DNA of 64,000 nt from Bryobacterales bacterium (GCA_016789905.1 JAEUQC010000030.1:1-64000), one strand, 5' to 3'. Numbered from the stretch's first letter, positions 45,496 through 55,017 are shown. The notes: generated from the letters alone by a model not told the origin. Program-made: numbers and translations.

Positions 45496-46821
45496 CTAAG
45501 CCCCAGAGATGGGGGCGGGTTTACGGGTCTTCCACTTTCCGCGGGTGAAGTCCGGGATTTCGACGGGTTGACTATTGGCGGCCACCGATTGAATGGAGAG
45601 CGGGAAGACGCAGCTCCAGACGGCGGCGTCATATACGTCGATGGGCGCCTCCGTGCGGTTGCGAACGGCCTTAAAGAACTGATGCATTTCGATGTAATCG
45701 GCGCCGCCGTGGCCCTGGCCGGCGGCCTTGGGGCCGAGGTCGCGCCAGAGGGGATGCTCGTACTTTGCGTAGTAGGCATCGGGGGCTTCCCATTGATCCT
45801 CCTTGGGTGAACGGCCGTCGAAATAGAACTTGTCGAGCGAACCCATGTAGATGCCCTCGGTGCCCTGCACGCGCAGAATGAGATCGTAGGGGCGGGGGGA
45901 CATGGTGTCGTGATAAAGCGTGACGGTGGCGCCGCTGGCGGTACGGAGCAACGTTGTATTCACGTCGCCGAGAGCGTATTCGCGGTTGGCGTTGGGGTGG
46001 GCGGCGCCGAACTTCTTGCGGGCGAAGTGGGCGAGGCCGCGCGCCTTGCTGCTCATGGAAGTGAGATGGGTGAAACGGTCGCCGCGGTTGACATCGAGCC
46101 ACTGGGCGATGGGGCCCAAAGGGTGGGTGGGATAGAGATTGCCGTTCTTAGAGGCGGCGTGGACGCCGCGCCAAGTGAGTTCGCCAGCGGGGCCGCGGTC
46201 ACCGCCGGTGGAGAGGAAAACGAAACGCACGTCGTGTTGATAGCCGCCCTCGCAATGGGTGAGTTCGCCGAAGAGGCCCTGGCGAACCATGTTGAGAATG
46301 AGCAGGGTATTGCGGAAATAGCAGACGTTTTCCAGGATCATGCAGGGCATGCCGGTCTCTTCGGAGGCGTTGACCATGTCCCAGCACTCGGCGACGGTGA
46401 TGGCGGCAGGGACTTCGACGGCGGCGTATTTGCCGGCGCGCATGGTGGCGACGGACATGGCGGAGTGGAGTTGCCAGGGGCCGGCGTTGATGACGGCGTC
46501 GAGATCGGCGCGAGCGACGAGACGGCGCCAATCGTCGACACCGCCAGTGGCGCCGTAGACCTGAGGCCGGGCCTGGCCCGCCCTTTCGATAAGCGCGGCG
46601 GCGCGGGCGGCGGCGGTTTCGTTAATGTCGCAAATGGCTGGCACCACGACGTCGGGAAACTGGAGCGTGGTGCGGAGAAGGGCCGTGCCTCTTGCCCCCG
46701 TTCCGATGAACCCGACGCGCAAGGGGCGGCCGGTGATGGGAGGTTTGGGTTGGGCGTTGAGGAGCGGGGCGCCGAGCGCGGCGGCGGAAAGTAGGAGGTC
46801 TCGCCGGTTCCAGGAGTCCAT
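45496..46821 (-). CDS. Gfo/Idh/MocA-family oxidoreductase, GH109-like, Tat-exported
   Basis: 441 residues from ATG 46821; 72 open codons upstream are a shadow. NRRDLLLSAAALGAPLL is a Tat signal. The Rossmann NAD(P) site is LRVGFIGTGARGTALL, and EVPAAITVAECWDMV plus CEGGYQHDVRF match glycoside hydrolase family 109 (NAD-dependent alpha-N-acetylgalactosaminidases) and related proteins. The stop TAG coincides with the target duplication of the IS inserted just downstream; the C-terminus appears intact. Substrate unknown. Confidence 0.85.
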   Translation of the reverse strand: MDSWNRRDLLLSAAALGAPLLNAQPKPPITGRPLRVGFIGTGARGTALLRTTLQFPDVVVPAICDINETAAARAAALIERAGQARPQVYGATGGVDDWRRLVARADLDAVINAGPWQLHSAMSVATMRAGKYAAVEVPAAITVAECWDMVNASEETGMPCMILENVCYFRNTLLILNMVRQGLFGELTHCEGGYQHDVRFVFLSTGGDRGPAGELTWRGVHAASKNGNLYPTHPLGPIAQWLDVNRGDRFTHLTSMSSKARGLAHFARKKFGAAHPNANREYALGDVNTTLLRTASGATVTLYHDTMSPRPYDLILRVQGTEGIYMGSLDKFYFDGRSPKEDQWEAPDAYYAKYEHPLWRDLGPKAAGQGHGGADYIEMHQFFKAVRNRTEAPIDVYDAAVWSCVFPLSIQSVAANSQPVEIPDFTRGKWKTRKPAPISGA

Positions 46822-46879
46822 GAGTGCCACGATAACACTAGAGGGAGCACGGACTACTAACGGGGGATTGGCGGCGGCG

Positions 46880-48049
46880 CTAGGCGCGGACGGAGGAACC
46901 GCCGAGGGAACGCATGAGCAGGCGGCGGCAGGGGCGTTCCACGGCGCGATAGAGAATGAGAGCGCCAGCAGCGGCAAGAAGCCAACAGATGGGCATGAGC
47001 AGCCAGTACACGGAGGCGGGGGCGTGGAGAGCCACAAGCGGAGGGAAGACGAGAAGGGCGAAGAGTTTCACGACGGGGCCGTGTAAGAGATAGAAAGAAT
47101 ACCCGGTACGGCCGAAGCCGGCGACGTAGTGCAGCAGCCGGTTCCGGCGGGCGGGGCGATAGCGGCGTTGGACAATGAGCGCGATGGCGACCAACGTGGA
47201 GGTGAGGACAAGGCCGTTGACAGAGAAGGCGGCGCGGCGGACGAGAGGATGCCAGGCGGTGCCGAGGAGGTTGCCATCGAGCAGGACACGGAGGACAAGA
47301 TAGAGCGCGGCGACGGCGAGCAGGGCGCGCAAGGTGCCGGAGCGGGCGCGTTCCCAGTTGGTACGGGCCTGTAATTCATAGACCAGACATCCGGCGGGAA
47401 CGTAGGAAAAGCGAATAGAGGCCATGCCTCCAAATAGGCCGGCGGCGAAGCAGAGGGCGGTGAGCGCGGCCCAGGCAACGAGGCGGCCCGGGCGTTGGAC
47501 ATTCCCGCGGTGGAGGGCGAAATCGATGAGAGGGAACAGGAGGTAGCCGGCGACGATGAAGCTGAGCGTCCAGGTGACGGTGAGGACGGGCTGCGCGGGG
47601 AAGAGGCCGGGGAAGAGGACAAGGTGTGGCAGGAAGGACGAGAGGGTTAGACCGGAGACATCGGCGCGGGAAAAGCCGGGACGGAGGTGCGCGAAGACGA
47701 CGGCGGCGAGGAGCACGATGAGATAAGGCACGTAAATACGAACGAGGCGGAGGGAGACGAACTGGCGGTAGGTGAAGCGGCGGCTGGCGAGGCTTTGGGC
47801 CATGAAGAAGCCGCTGAGAAGAAGAAGCAGGTTGGTGCCGATGCTGCCGAGGCGGGTGGCGAGCCAATCGACGAACTCAATGGTGACGGCGCCGGTGGAC
47901 TGTGGGTGGGCAAAACCGGCGTAGTGGTAGAGAAAGACAAGCGTGGCGGCGCCGGCGCGGAGAACGTCGAAGGCGGGGAGGCGGCCAAGTTTGGGTTCAG
48001 GCGCAGACGGCGCCAGCGTGCCAGGGGGCGCGAGGCTGGAGCCTGTCAT
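46880..48049 (-). CDS. Acyltransferase family 3 (OafA/YrhL-like) membrane protein
   Basis: 389 residues with about ten TM helices. [23 protein letters not shown] is the conserved N-terminal helix with Arg and His of acyltransferase-3 proteins. [17 protein letters not shown] and [16 protein letters not shown] follow. These enzymes add acetyl or other acyl groups to sugars of lipids or polysaccharides. Same strand as the GH109-like gene, 58 bases upstream of it. Confidence 0.88.
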   Translation of the reverse strand: MTGSSLAPPGTLAPSAPEPKLGRLPAFDVLRAGAATLVFLYHYAGFAHPQSTGAVTIEFVDWLATRLGSIGTNLLLLLSGFFMAQSLASRRFTYRQFVSLRLVRIYVPYLIVLLAAVVFAHLRPGFSRADVSGLTLSSFLPHLVLFPGLFPAQPVLTVTWTLSFIVAGYLLFPLIDFALHRGNVQRPGRLVAWAALTALCFAAGLFGGMASIRFSYVPAGCLVYELQARTNWERARSGTLRALLAVAALYLVLRVLLDGNLLGTAWHPLVRRAAFSVNGLVLTSTLVAIALIVQRRYRPARRNRLLHYVAGFGRTGYSFYLLHGPVVKLFALLVFPPLVALHAPASVYWLLMPICWLLAAAGALILYRAVERPCRRLLMRSLGGSSVRA

Positions 48050-48287
48050 TTGGAAATGCCTTTCATAAAAATGGGCGGGGCATCAGGAAATCCACGGGGG
48101 TATAGGGGGATATCGGCGGTTCGGCGATGGAGCGTTAGGGTGGGGCGGGCCTCAAAGGACTGCGCCAAGTGGGTGATATGGCGCGGCTTGCCCCACTTCC
48201 GGCCGGGCCAAGGGACTCTTGGGAGGGGCGTAAGTGGCGGAAATCCTTGGAAATTCAACGTTCGGGTTGGTTTGGCGGCTCAATTGC

Positions 48288-48312
48288 AAACATGCATCCG
48301 CCTAGCATATTT
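48288..48312 (+). promoter_or_regulatory. Inverted repeat upstream of hcp, candidate operator
   Basis: AAACATGCAT, five bases, TAGCATATTT: the halves share AAA-ATGC (7 of 10). It ends 16 bases before the hcp ATG. The AAxATGCAT-type half site resembles NsrR operators (AAGATGYATTT). The regulator is not known; an Rrf2 protein is encoded at 27207-27701. Confidence 0.4.
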
Positions 48313-48328
48313 AAACTCAGGAGAATGC

Positions 48329-49984
48329 ATGTTCTGTTATCAGTGCGAACAAACGACGAGAACCGAGACCGGCGCGGGGTGCGCGACGGCGAAAGGCGTG
48401 TGCGGCAAGGATGAAGCCACAGCGGACCTTCAGGATCTATTGATCTACCAGTTGAAAGGCATTGGGCAGTATTCGTCGCGCCTGCACGGGCTTGGGAAGG
48501 CCGACGCGGCCGCCGACCATTTCATTCTCTTCGCGCTGTTCACGACATTGACGAACGTGAATTTTAACCGGGCGCGCTTCGTGGAGCTGATCGGCGAGGC
48601 GGAGCGGATTCGGGACCGCGTGCGCGCGGCGTATGAAGAAGCCACGCCGGGGACGGCACGGCTGGGCGGGCCGGCGGCATTTGAACCGGCGGCAGACCTG
48701 GCGGGACTGTTGAAGCAGGCCAACGCGGCGTCGGTACGGGCCGGGATTGAGCTGGTGGGTGAAGACGTGGTGGGTCTGCGGGCGCTGGTGCTGTATGGCC
48801 TGAAGGGCGTGGCGGCGTATGCGCACCATGCCGACGTTTTGGGCCAATCGAGCGAAGAGGTGGGCGCGGGGATTGCGCACGCGCTGGACCTATTGGCGAC
48901 GGACCCGGCCGACATCGGCGTGCTGCTGAACGAGGCGCTGGCGCTGGGGCACCTGAACTTCAAAGTGATGGGGATGCTGGACGCGGCGAACACGGGAACG
49001 TATGGCACACCGGAGCCGACCAATGTGCGCACGACGCCGGTGGCGGGAAAGGCGATTCTGGTTTCGGGGCACGACCTGCGGGACCTGCATGCCATTCTGG
49101 AAGCGGTGAAGGGGACGGACATCAACGTTTACACGCATGGCGAATTGCTGCCGGCGCATTCGTACCCGAAGCTGAAGGCGTACCCGAACCTGGCGGGCAA
49201 TTATGGGACGGCGTGGCAGAACCAGCAGCTTGAGTTCGCGGCATTTCCCGGCCCGATTGTGATGACTTCCAACTGCCTGATTGAGCCGCAGCCAGCGTAC
49301 CGGAATCGCATCTTTACGGCCGGACCGGTGGGTTGGCCAGGAGTGCGGCATATTGTGAACGGCGATTTTTCGACGGTGGCGCAGGCGGCGCAAGCGCTGC
49401 CCGGGTTCACCGAGACGGCGCCGGAGAAAACGATCCTGATCGGCTTTGGCAAGGACACGGTGCTGGGTGTGGCCGATAAGGTGATCGAGGCGGTGAAGAG
49501 CGGATGGGTGAAGCATTTCTTCCTGATTGGCGGCTGCGACGGCGCGGCGCCGGGCCGGAATTACTACACCGATTTTGCGGAGAAGGCGCCGCAGGACACG
49601 ATACTGCTGACGCTGGGTTGCGGCAAGTTCCGGTTCAACATGGAAGACCATGGGACGATTGGCGGGTTGCCGCGGCTGCTGGATGTGGGGCAGTGCAACG
49701 ATAGCTATTCGGCGATTCAGATTGCGCTGGCGCTGGCGAACGCATTCAAGTGCGGCGTGAACGAGTTGCCGCTGTCGCTGATTGTTTCGTGGTTCGAGCA
49801 GAAGGCAGCGGCGGTGCTGCTGACGTTGCTGGCACTTGGCGTCCGCAACGTGCGGCTTGGCCCGTCACTGCCGGCGTTTCTGACGCCTGCGCTGGTTGGT
49901 GTACTGGTGGAGAAGTTCGGTGTACTGCCGATCACGACGGCGGAGGCCGACATTGCGGCCTCGATGAACCGGACGGCGGCGTAG
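48329..49984 (+). CDS. hcp: Hydroxylamine reductase / hybrid cluster protein, class II
   Basis: 551 residues from ATG 48329 (CAGGAGAATGC upstream; open frame extends far back as a shadow). The N-terminal cluster motif is C-x2-C-x11-C-x6-C (MFCYQCEQT...[11 protein letters not shown]), the class II type with a [2Fe-2S] cluster. Hybrid-cluster ligands are in [40 protein letters not shown] and [10 protein letters not shown]. It reduces NO to N2O and also hydroxylamine, protecting against nitrosative stress. Its reductase gene follows 15 bases downstream. Confidence 0.97.
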   Translation: MFCYQCEQTTRTETGAGCATAKGVCGKDEATADLQDLLIYQLKGIGQYSSRLHGLGKADAAADHFILFALFTTLTNVNFNRARFVELIGEAERIRDRVRAAYEEATPGTARLGGPAAFEPAADLAGLLKQANAASVRAGIELVGEDVVGLRALVLYGLKGVAAYAHHADVLGQSSEEVGAGIAHALDLLATDPADIGVLLNEALALGHLNFKVMGMLDAANTGTYGTPEPTNVRTTPVAGKAILVSGHDLRDLHAILEAVKGTDINVYTHGELLPAHSYPKLKAYPNLAGNYGTAWQNQQLEFAAFPGPIVMTSNCLIEPQPAYRNRIFTAGPVGWPGVRHIVNGDFSTVAQAAQALPGFTETAPEKTILIGFGKDTVLGVADKVIEAVKSGWVKHFFLIGGCDGAAPGRNYYTDFAEKAPQDTILLTLGCGKFRFNMEDHGTIGGLPRLLDVGQCNDSYSAIQIALALANAFKCGVNELPLSLIVSWFEQKAAAVLLTLLALGVRNVRLGPSLPAFLTPALVGVLVEKFGVLPITTAEADIAASMNRTAA

Positions 49985-49999
49985 ACAGCAAGCAGAACC

Positions 50000-51016
50000 A
50001 TGTCAGAACTTGAAGTGACGCTAGTAACGCGCGATGGCGCGGAGCTGCGATTTCCCTGCGCCCAGGCGGAAAACGTCCTGGGCGCGTCGGAGGCGGCGGG
50101 ATATTATCTGCCGGCGATGTGCCATGAGGGGACTTGCGGACTGTGCCATGCGCGGGTGACGGAAGGCAAATACACAATGGGGCCGCACAACAGCGCGGCC
50201 CTGCGGGCGGATGTTCCAGGCGAGGTGCTGCTGTGCCGGTGCTCGCCGGACGAAGACCTAACGGTGGCGCTGCCGTACAATCAGGCGCAGATCCTGCGGT
50301 ACAAGGTTCCGGTGCGGCAGGCGGTGATCGAAACCATGGCGCCGGCCTGGCAGGACGCGGTGGCATTAACACTGCGACTGCAGCCGGACGCGGCGACGGG
50401 AACGGCGGTGGAGTTTTCGCCGGGCCAGTATATGGAATTGACCATTCCTGGGACGGAGATCCGGCGGGCGTATTCGCTGGCGAACCTGCCGAACTGGGAG
50501 GGGCGGCTGGACTTTCTGATCCGGCTGGCGCCGAACGGGATGTTTTCCACGTGGCTGCGGGAGCAAGCACGAGTGGGGGACGCGATTACGGTTCGCGGGC
50601 CATCGGGGAGTTTCATCCTGGATGAGACGAGCGTGCGGCCACGGTGTTTTGTAGGCGGGGGGTGCGGGCTGGCGCCGATACTTTCGATGCTGCGACACTT
50701 GGGCGAATTCCAGGATTCGCAACCGACGCATCTGATATTCGGGGCCAACCGGCAGGCGGAACTGGTGCCGGCGGCGGAAGTGGAGGCGGTGAGCGCGGCG
50801 CTGCCGCAATTGGGAGTGACGCTGGCGGTGACTTCGCCGGAGGAAGGCTGGCAGGGGTTCCAGGGCACGGCGCCGGCGGCACTGGAGGTGTATTTGTCGC
50901 AAGCGGATGAGCCGATGGACATTTATGCCTGCGGACCGCCGAAGATGCTGGAGGCGGTGGAGAAGTTGGTGGAGAAACGCGGGCGGGGGGATCGCGTCAT
51001 CGCGGAGCGGTTGTAG
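50000..51016 (+). CDS. NADH oxidoreductase with [2Fe-2S] domain, likely Hcp partner (Hcr-like)
   Basis: 338 residues. An N-terminal plant-type ferredoxin domain carries C-x4-C-x2-C (MCHEGTCGLCHARV) and the fourth Cys in LLCRCSPDED. An FAD domain follows (RRAYSLANLPN), then an NAD domain (FVGGGCGLAPILSML, YACGPPKMLEAVEKL). The order (ferredoxin first) is that of BenC/MmoC reductases, whereas E. coli Hcr has it last. Position directly after hcp implies it reduces Hcp with NADH. Confidence 0.9.
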   Translation: MSELEVTLVTRDGAELRFPCAQAENVLGASEAAGYYLPAMCHEGTCGLCHARVTEGKYTMGPHNSAALRADVPGEVLLCRCSPDEDLTVALPYNQAQILRYKVPVRQAVIETMAPAWQDAVALTLRLQPDAATGTAVEFSPGQYMELTIPGTEIRRAYSLANLPNWEGRLDFLIRLAPNGMFSTWLREQARVGDAITVRGPSGSFILDETSVRPRCFVGGGCGLAPILSMLRHLGEFQDSQPTHLIFGANRQAELVPAAEVEAVSAALPQLGVTLAVTSPEEGWQGFQGTAPAALEVYLSQADEPMDIYACGPPKMLEAVEKLVEKRGRGDRVIAERL

Positions 51017-51021
51017 AAAGG

Positions 51022-51044
51022 GGGCCCGGCAGCACGCCGGGCCC
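51022..51044 (+). terminator. Hairpin after the hcp operon
   Basis: GGGCCCGGC, five-base loop AGCAC, GCCGGGCCC: nine perfect base pairs starting six bases after the stop codon. There is no clear T-run after it, so intrinsic termination would be inefficient. Confidence 0.45.
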
Positions 51045-51133
51045 AGCACAAAAATCCGGCACAGCGACCTAAACGGCGCTGTGGAACCCGAACCCTGTCA
51101 CGCACTCAACGAACTATGTGTCGGAGATTTGTA

Positions 51134-51210
51134 TGGTGCGCCCGGAGTGATTCGAACACCCGGCCTTCTGGTTCGTAGCCAGACGCTCTATCCAGCTGAG
51201 CTACGGGCGC
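51134..51210 (-). tRNA. tRNA-Arg (anticodon ACG)
   Basis: The minus strand reads GCGCCCGTAGCTCAGCTGG... and ends ...CCGGGCGCACCA, with a 7-bp acceptor stem (GCGCCCG/CGGGCGC). The anticodon loop is CTACGAA, T arm GGGTG-TTCGAAT-CACTC, and CCA is encoded. An open frame covering it on the minus strand is a shadow. Confidence 0.95.
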
Positions 51211-51281
51211 GTACTGCGGCGTGACTTCATTCAGAATAGCACGATTGGCGGGGAAATGGGGCGGCAGGGAGGCTAAAATTT

Positions 51282-52379
51282 TCAGTCGCGGATGCGGCCG
51301 CCGGCGTGAAGAGTCAACCGGCGGCCGCCCCACTGGACCGTGTTGCCGAAGAGGCCGGCGACCCAGATGGCGACGCCGGCGAGGTCCCGCAGCGGCATGA
51401 GCGAGAGGCGGAAGACGGTGTTGCGGTCCTCCAAAATCATGAGGCCGGCGAGCACAGCGACATTGAAGCGCAGGGCGAAGAGAATGAACCCCATTAGCGG
51501 ATGGCCGGTGAGAAAGGCGACGAAGGCCCAGAGCGTGGCGAACGTGACAGGCAGGCCGAGGTAGCCCATGATGCCGCCGCGCGAGACACGGATGGTGCGC
51601 GCCCAGCGGACCTGATGGTCCCAGGCCTCGCGCCACGTGCCTGCGCCAAGGCTGGTTTCGACAATGCAGGAAGAAAGCACGGTGCGCTTGCCGGCGCGGG
51701 TGATGAGACGGCCGAGTTGATAGTCGTCGGCGAGGTAATCTCCAATGGCCTCAAAGCCGCCAATGGCTTCGAGATCCGCGCGGCGGAAGAAGAGCGTGGA
51801 GCCCATGGCGAATTCGGTGACACCAACGAGGGGCGCGACGAGCGTGGAGGGGGCAAAGTCCGTGGCGACGCCGAGGGCCTCCATTTGCCCAGGGAAGTGT
51901 TCGGCGCGGGCGCGATAGAGAGCCGTGACAAGGCCGGTGTTGGGCTGTTCGAGTTCGGCGGCGAGCGTTTTGAGATAGCCCTGGGGGACACGGATGTCGC
52001 CGTCGTTGACGAGCAGGACATCATAGCGGGCTTCGCGGGCAAGATCGATGAGCGCGCCCACTTTGGGATTTGGGGTTTGGGTGGAGCGGTAGATGAGGCG
52101 GATCTGCCGGTTGGGGAATTCGGCGATGGCGCGTTGGATGATGGGGACGGCGGGGTCCGCGGGGTCACTGACGGCGAAGAGGAGTTCGAAGTGGGGGTAA
52201 TCCTGCTGGGCGTGGGAGCAGACGACGGAATAGAAGAGCGGGTCAACACCGCGGACGGGTTTCAGGATGGAGATGGGAGGCATGGCGTCCGGCGTGGGAC
52301 GGACCTGGAACATGCGGCGGATACAGGCGACGAGGGCGACGAACTGGTAGCCGACGGGGATGAGAAAGGGCCAGTCCAT
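51282..52379 (-). CDS. hpnI: Hopanoid biosynthesis glycosyltransferase HpnI
   Basis: 365 residues, GT2 family membrane enzyme. ISILKPVRGVDPLFYSVVCSH near the N-terminus, VLLVNDGDIRVPQGYL (DxD-like), ADDYQLGRLITRAG and the W-D-H-Q-V-R-W-A-R motif (Q/RxxRW) are all as in ceramide-glucosyltransferase-like HpnI. C-terminal TM helices follow. It transfers N-acetylglucosamine to bacteriohopanetetrol in the glucosamine-hopanoid pathway. Ribosome site AGGAGAACCCC before ATG 52379. In operon with hpnJ and two small transporter-like genes. Confidence 0.9.
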   Translation of the reverse strand: MDWPFLIPVGYQFVALVACIRRMFQVRPTPDAMPPISILKPVRGVDPLFYSVVCSHAQQDYPHFELLFAVSDPADPAVPIIQRAIAEFPNRQIRLIYRSTQTPNPKVGALIDLAREARYDVLLVNDGDIRVPQGYLKTLAAELEQPNTGLVTALYRARAEHFPGQMEALGVATDFAPSTLVAPLVGVTEFAMGSTLFFRRADLEAIGGFEAIGDYLADDYQLGRLITRAGKRTVLSSCIVETSLGAGTWREAWDHQVRWARTIRVSRGGIMGYLGLPVTFATLWAFVAFLTGHPLMGFILFALRFNVAVLAGLMILEDRNTVFRLSLMPLRDLAGVAIWVAGLFGNTVQWGGRRLTLHAGGRIRD

Positions 52380-52388
52380 GGGGTTCTC

Positions 52389-52751
52389 CTAGAGTGCCAG
52401 GAGGGCGACGCCGAGCGCCACCAGCACGGTGCCGCCCCAGCGGGCGGGGGTGACGCGCTCCTTGAGGACAAGGCGGGCGAGGATGGTTTCGGCGACCAGA
52501 CTGAGCGCGGTGGCGGGGACGGCGAAGCTTAAGTCGGCCACGGCGAGAAGGGCGAGAAAGGCGTAGAAGGAGACGGCGAGGAAAACAATGGAGCCGATAA
52601 GCGGGGCCTTGGTGAGCAGCAGCTTCAGGAGGGCGCCGATGCCGCCGAGGCCGAAATCGGTGACTTCGCCCTGACGCTTCATCTCCCAGCTTTGCAGCAG
52701 GTCACTGGCGACGGTGGAGACGACGATGATGGCGACGTAGAGCCAGGCCAT
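52389..52751 (-). CDS. Small EmrE/EamA-like four-TM protein (first of pair next to hpnI)
   Basis: 120 residues with four predicted TM helices (WLYVAIIVVSTVASDLLQSW; LIGSIVFLAVSFYAFLALLAV; LSFAVPATALSLVAETILARLVL; RWGGTVLVALGVALLAL). The ...LSFAVPA...ERVTPARW-x-G pattern is typical of the small multidrug/ArnE-type DMT proteins. Its stop lies 9 bases before hpnI, and its start directly abuts the stop of a second similar gene. A pair of such small subunits recalls ArnE/ArnF, which flip a lipid-linked amino sugar. Confidence 0.8.
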   Translation of the reverse strand: MAWLYVAIIVVSTVASDLLQSWEMKRQGEVTDFGLGGIGALLKLLLTKAPLIGSIVFLAVSFYAFLALLAVADLSFAVPATALSLVAETILARLVLKERVTPARWGGTVLVALGVALLAL

Positions 52752-53153
52752 TTATTGGGGCTCCGTTTTGGGGGCGGTGAGGCCGACAAGGACGGTGCCG
52801 CCGACGATGCAGAGCGTACCGAGCCAGCGCGTTGGAGTGATAATTTCGCCGAGGAAAACGGCGCCCATGACGGCGTTAAGCACGAAGCCGATGCTGGTGA
52901 CGGGGATGACGTAGCTTAAGTCCGCCCAGCTAAGCAGGGCCATGCGGGAGAGAACCCAGCCAGCGAGCAGGAGGATGCCGCAGAAGACCCAGGGATCAAA
53001 GACGACGCGGACGAAACTCCAGGCCGAGCCGTCCATGGCGGCGCCGTGCTTGATGCCCCAGGAGAGGGCGAAATTGCCGGTGACGTTGGTGAGGACGACG
53101 ATGGCGGCGAAGAGCCGGGTTTTCCAGAGCAGGTTGCCGTTACTGATTGGCAC
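52752..53153 (-). CDS. Small EmrE/EamA-like four-TM protein (second of pair)
   Basis: 133 residues if it starts at GTG 53153, inside the last codons of hpnJ; no ATG is available before the second helix. TM segments: LFAAIVVLTNVTGNFALSWG, PWVFCGILLLAGWVLSRMALL, LSYVIPVTSIGFVLNAVMGAVFL, RWLGTLCIVGGTVLVGL. LSYVIPVTS...TPTRWLGT mirrors the sister gene's LSFAVPATA...TPARWGGT, showing common ancestry. Overlap with hpnJ implies translational coupling. Possible role: hopanoid or sugar-lipid flipping together with its sister. Confidence 0.78.
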   Translation of the reverse strand: MPISNGNLLWKTRLFAAIVVLTNVTGNFALSWGIKHGAAMDGSAWSFVRVVFDPWVFCGILLLAGWVLSRMALLSWADLSYVIPVTSIGFVLNAVMGAVFLGEIITPTRWLGTLCIVGGTVLVGLTAPKTEPQ

Positions 53154-54594
53154 TGGCGAGCGAGGCCTGTTTCTGATCCTTGACGAACTGCTTGCGCTTG
53201 CCTCGGAGGGCGAGGTATTCGCGGGCTTCCTTGTAGAGGCGCTTGCGGTCGTTGGAATCGAACATGGCATTGCGGACGATGCGCCAGGCGGCCTTAGGAC
53301 GGAAATAGTATTCGGAGTAGAAGCGTTCGACGGAGTCCATCAGTTCGCCGCGGTCGAGACCGGGATAGATGATGTTGGGGAGTTGGTGGCCGACTTCGTC
53401 GGTCATCGAATCGAGTGTGATGAGGCCGTTTTTGACGACGTGATCGTAGAACTCGGTGCCGGGATAGGGGTGGGCGACGGAGACCTGAATGGTTTCGCAG
53501 TCGAGTTCCTTGGCAAAGTCGATGGTGGTCTGGATGGACTGGCGGGATTCACCAGGGAGGCCGATGATGAAATCGGCGTGGATTTTGAGGCCGAGTTTGT
53601 GAGCGTTGGCGGTGAAGCGGCGGGCCATGTCGACGGTGGCGCCCTTCTTGATGTTTTTGAGGATCTGCTGATCACCGGACTCATAGCCGACGATCATGAG
53701 GCGGCCGCCGGCGTCCTTCATGGCGGCGAGCGTATCGTAATCGGTGGTGACGCGGGAGGTGCAACTCCAGGTCATCCCGACCTTGGCAAGTTCCTTGCAC
53801 ATCTGGATAGTTCGTTCTTTGCGGTAGTTGAAGGTATCGTCGTCGAAGAAGACTTCCTGGATGCCGGGGAAGTTTTCCTTGATCCACTTCACTTCGTTTA
53901 CGACGTCTTCGACCGAGCGCAGGCGCCAGCGGTGGCCGGAATGGGTTTGGGGCCAGAGGCAGAACGTACACTGCGCCGGGCAACCGCGGGAGGTATAGAT
54001 GGAAACGAACGGGTGCTTCAGGAAGGGGACGTTATAGCGGGTGAAATCGAGGTCGCGTTTGTAGACCTTGGATGCCCAGGGGAGTTCGTCGAGGTTTTCG
54101 ATGACGGGGCCATCAGGGTTGTGCATGAAGCCATCGCCCTTGCGGAAGCTGACGCCGGGGAGTTCTTCGAGCGGAGTACCGTTGGCGAAGTTAACGATCT
54201 GGTGATCGAACTCCTTGCGGACGACGAAATCGATGGCTTTCGACGTGCGCAGGCACTTTTCGGGTTCGACGGTGACGGGAGGGCCGACGAAGCAGACTTT
54301 GAGCTTCGGGTTCACATCCTTCATCATCGATGCCATTTTGGCGTCGACGTGGAAGCCAGGGGTGGAGGTGAACAGGACCAGGAGTTCAAAGTCCTTGGCC
54401 ATGGCGACGGTCTGTTCAATGGAGACCTTATGCGGGGGCGCGTCGACCAGTTTCGAATCGGGCAGCATACCGGCGGGATAGGTGAGCCACACGGGATACC
54501 AGTAGGACTCAATCTCGCGGGAAGCCGGCCAGCGGGAGCTGGCGCCACCATCAAACCCCTCGAATGACGGCGGATTCAGGAAAAGCGTGCGCAT
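53140..54594 (-). CDS. hpnJ: Hopanoid biosynthesis radical SAM protein HpnJ
   Basis: 484 residues. N-terminal B12-binding-like domain (LLVLFTSTPGFHVDAKMASMM, KLKVCFVGPPVTVEPEKC) then the radical SAM cluster site RGCPAQCTFCLWP around residue 200. FFDDDTFNYRKERT and HADFIIGLPGESRQSIQTTI are typical of this class. HpnJ is thought to act late in side-chain tailoring (cyclitol ether formation). First gene of the hpnJ-DMT-DMT-hpnI operon. Confidence 0.93.
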   Translation of the reverse strand: MRTLFLNPPSFEGFDGGASSRWPASREIESYWYPVWLTYPAGMLPDSKLVDAPPHKVSIEQTVAMAKDFELLVLFTSTPGFHVDAKMASMMKDVNPKLKVCFVGPPVTVEPEKCLRTSKAIDFVVRKEFDHQIVNFANGTPLEELPGVSFRKGDGFMHNPDGPVIENLDELPWASKVYKRDLDFTRYNVPFLKHPFVSIYTSRGCPAQCTFCLWPQTHSGHRWRLRSVEDVVNEVKWIKENFPGIQEVFFDDDTFNYRKERTIQMCKELAKVGMTWSCTSRVTTDYDTLAAMKDAGGRLMIVGYESGDQQILKNIKKGATVDMARRFTANAHKLGLKIHADFIIGLPGESRQSIQTTIDFAKELDCETIQVSVAHPYPGTEFYDHVVKNGLITLDSMTDEVGHQLPNIIYPGLDRGELMDSVERFYSEYYFRPKAAWRIVRNAMFDSNDRKRLYKEAREYLALRGKRKQFVKDQKQASLASANQ

Positions 54595-54705
54595 AGTTAC
54601 CTATCTTGAGGGTAAGGCATTGAGAGTGGGGCCTTCAACCGCAATGGGTCTAATGGGTACAGCCGATTGCCGAACGGGGATAATTGGAGTTTAATTTGTA
54701 GCGGA

Positions 54706-55017
54706 ATGATTCTCCCGCTGATTCTCTTGTTCGGCACGGGGGCGGCGGCGGCGCTCTATCTGGCGCAGCGGGTGCGGCAATGGCGGGTGTGGGTAGTGAC
54801 GATTCTGATGACGGTGATCGCGCTGCATGAGCTGTCGTTCGCGTTCCGGCGGGTGGCGGAATGGATCCGGATTGACCTGTTGGTGACGATTCCGTTTTTC
54901 GGCGCCTGCTGTGTGGTGTTGGGGGTGTACGGGTACCGGCGCGGGGAGCGGCTGGCGGCGATGGCACTGGCCGCCACACTGGCTGGAATTCCCTTTTTTT
55001 TCGCGATTTTCCGCTAG
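54706..55017 (+). CDS. Small four-TM hypothetical membrane protein
   Basis: 103 residues from ATG 54706; a TTG at 54667 would add 13. Four hydrophobic segments (LILLFGTGAAAALYLAQRV; VWVVTILMTVIALHELSF; LLVTIPFFGACCVVLGVYG; LAAMALAATLAGIPFFFAIF). No family recognised. It is convergent with the cupin gene and their stop codons overlap (55014-55017). A weak ribosome site makes the start uncertain. Confidence 0.6.
   Translation: MILPLILLFGTGAAAALYLAQRVRQWRVWVVTILMTVIALHELSFAFRRVAEWIRIDLLVTIPFFGACCVVLGVYGYRRGERLAAMALAATLAGIPFFFAIFR

Noticed and set aside
46822..47037. N-terminal extension of the GH109-like protein
   Set aside because: Pro/Ser/Cys-rich shadow of the acyltransferase gene; the Tat signal starts at 46821.
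47687..48328. Extension of hcp upstream
   Set aside because: Antisense to the acyltransferase gene; hcp begins with MFCYQC as in known proteins and has a ribosome site there.
51106..51636. Minus-strand open frame across the tRNA region
   Set aside because: It contains the tRNA-Arg and overlaps hpnI in another phase; a common artefact.
52942..54567. Plus-strand open frame opposite hpnJ
   Set aside because: Antisense shadow; hpnJ has an intact radical SAM motif.
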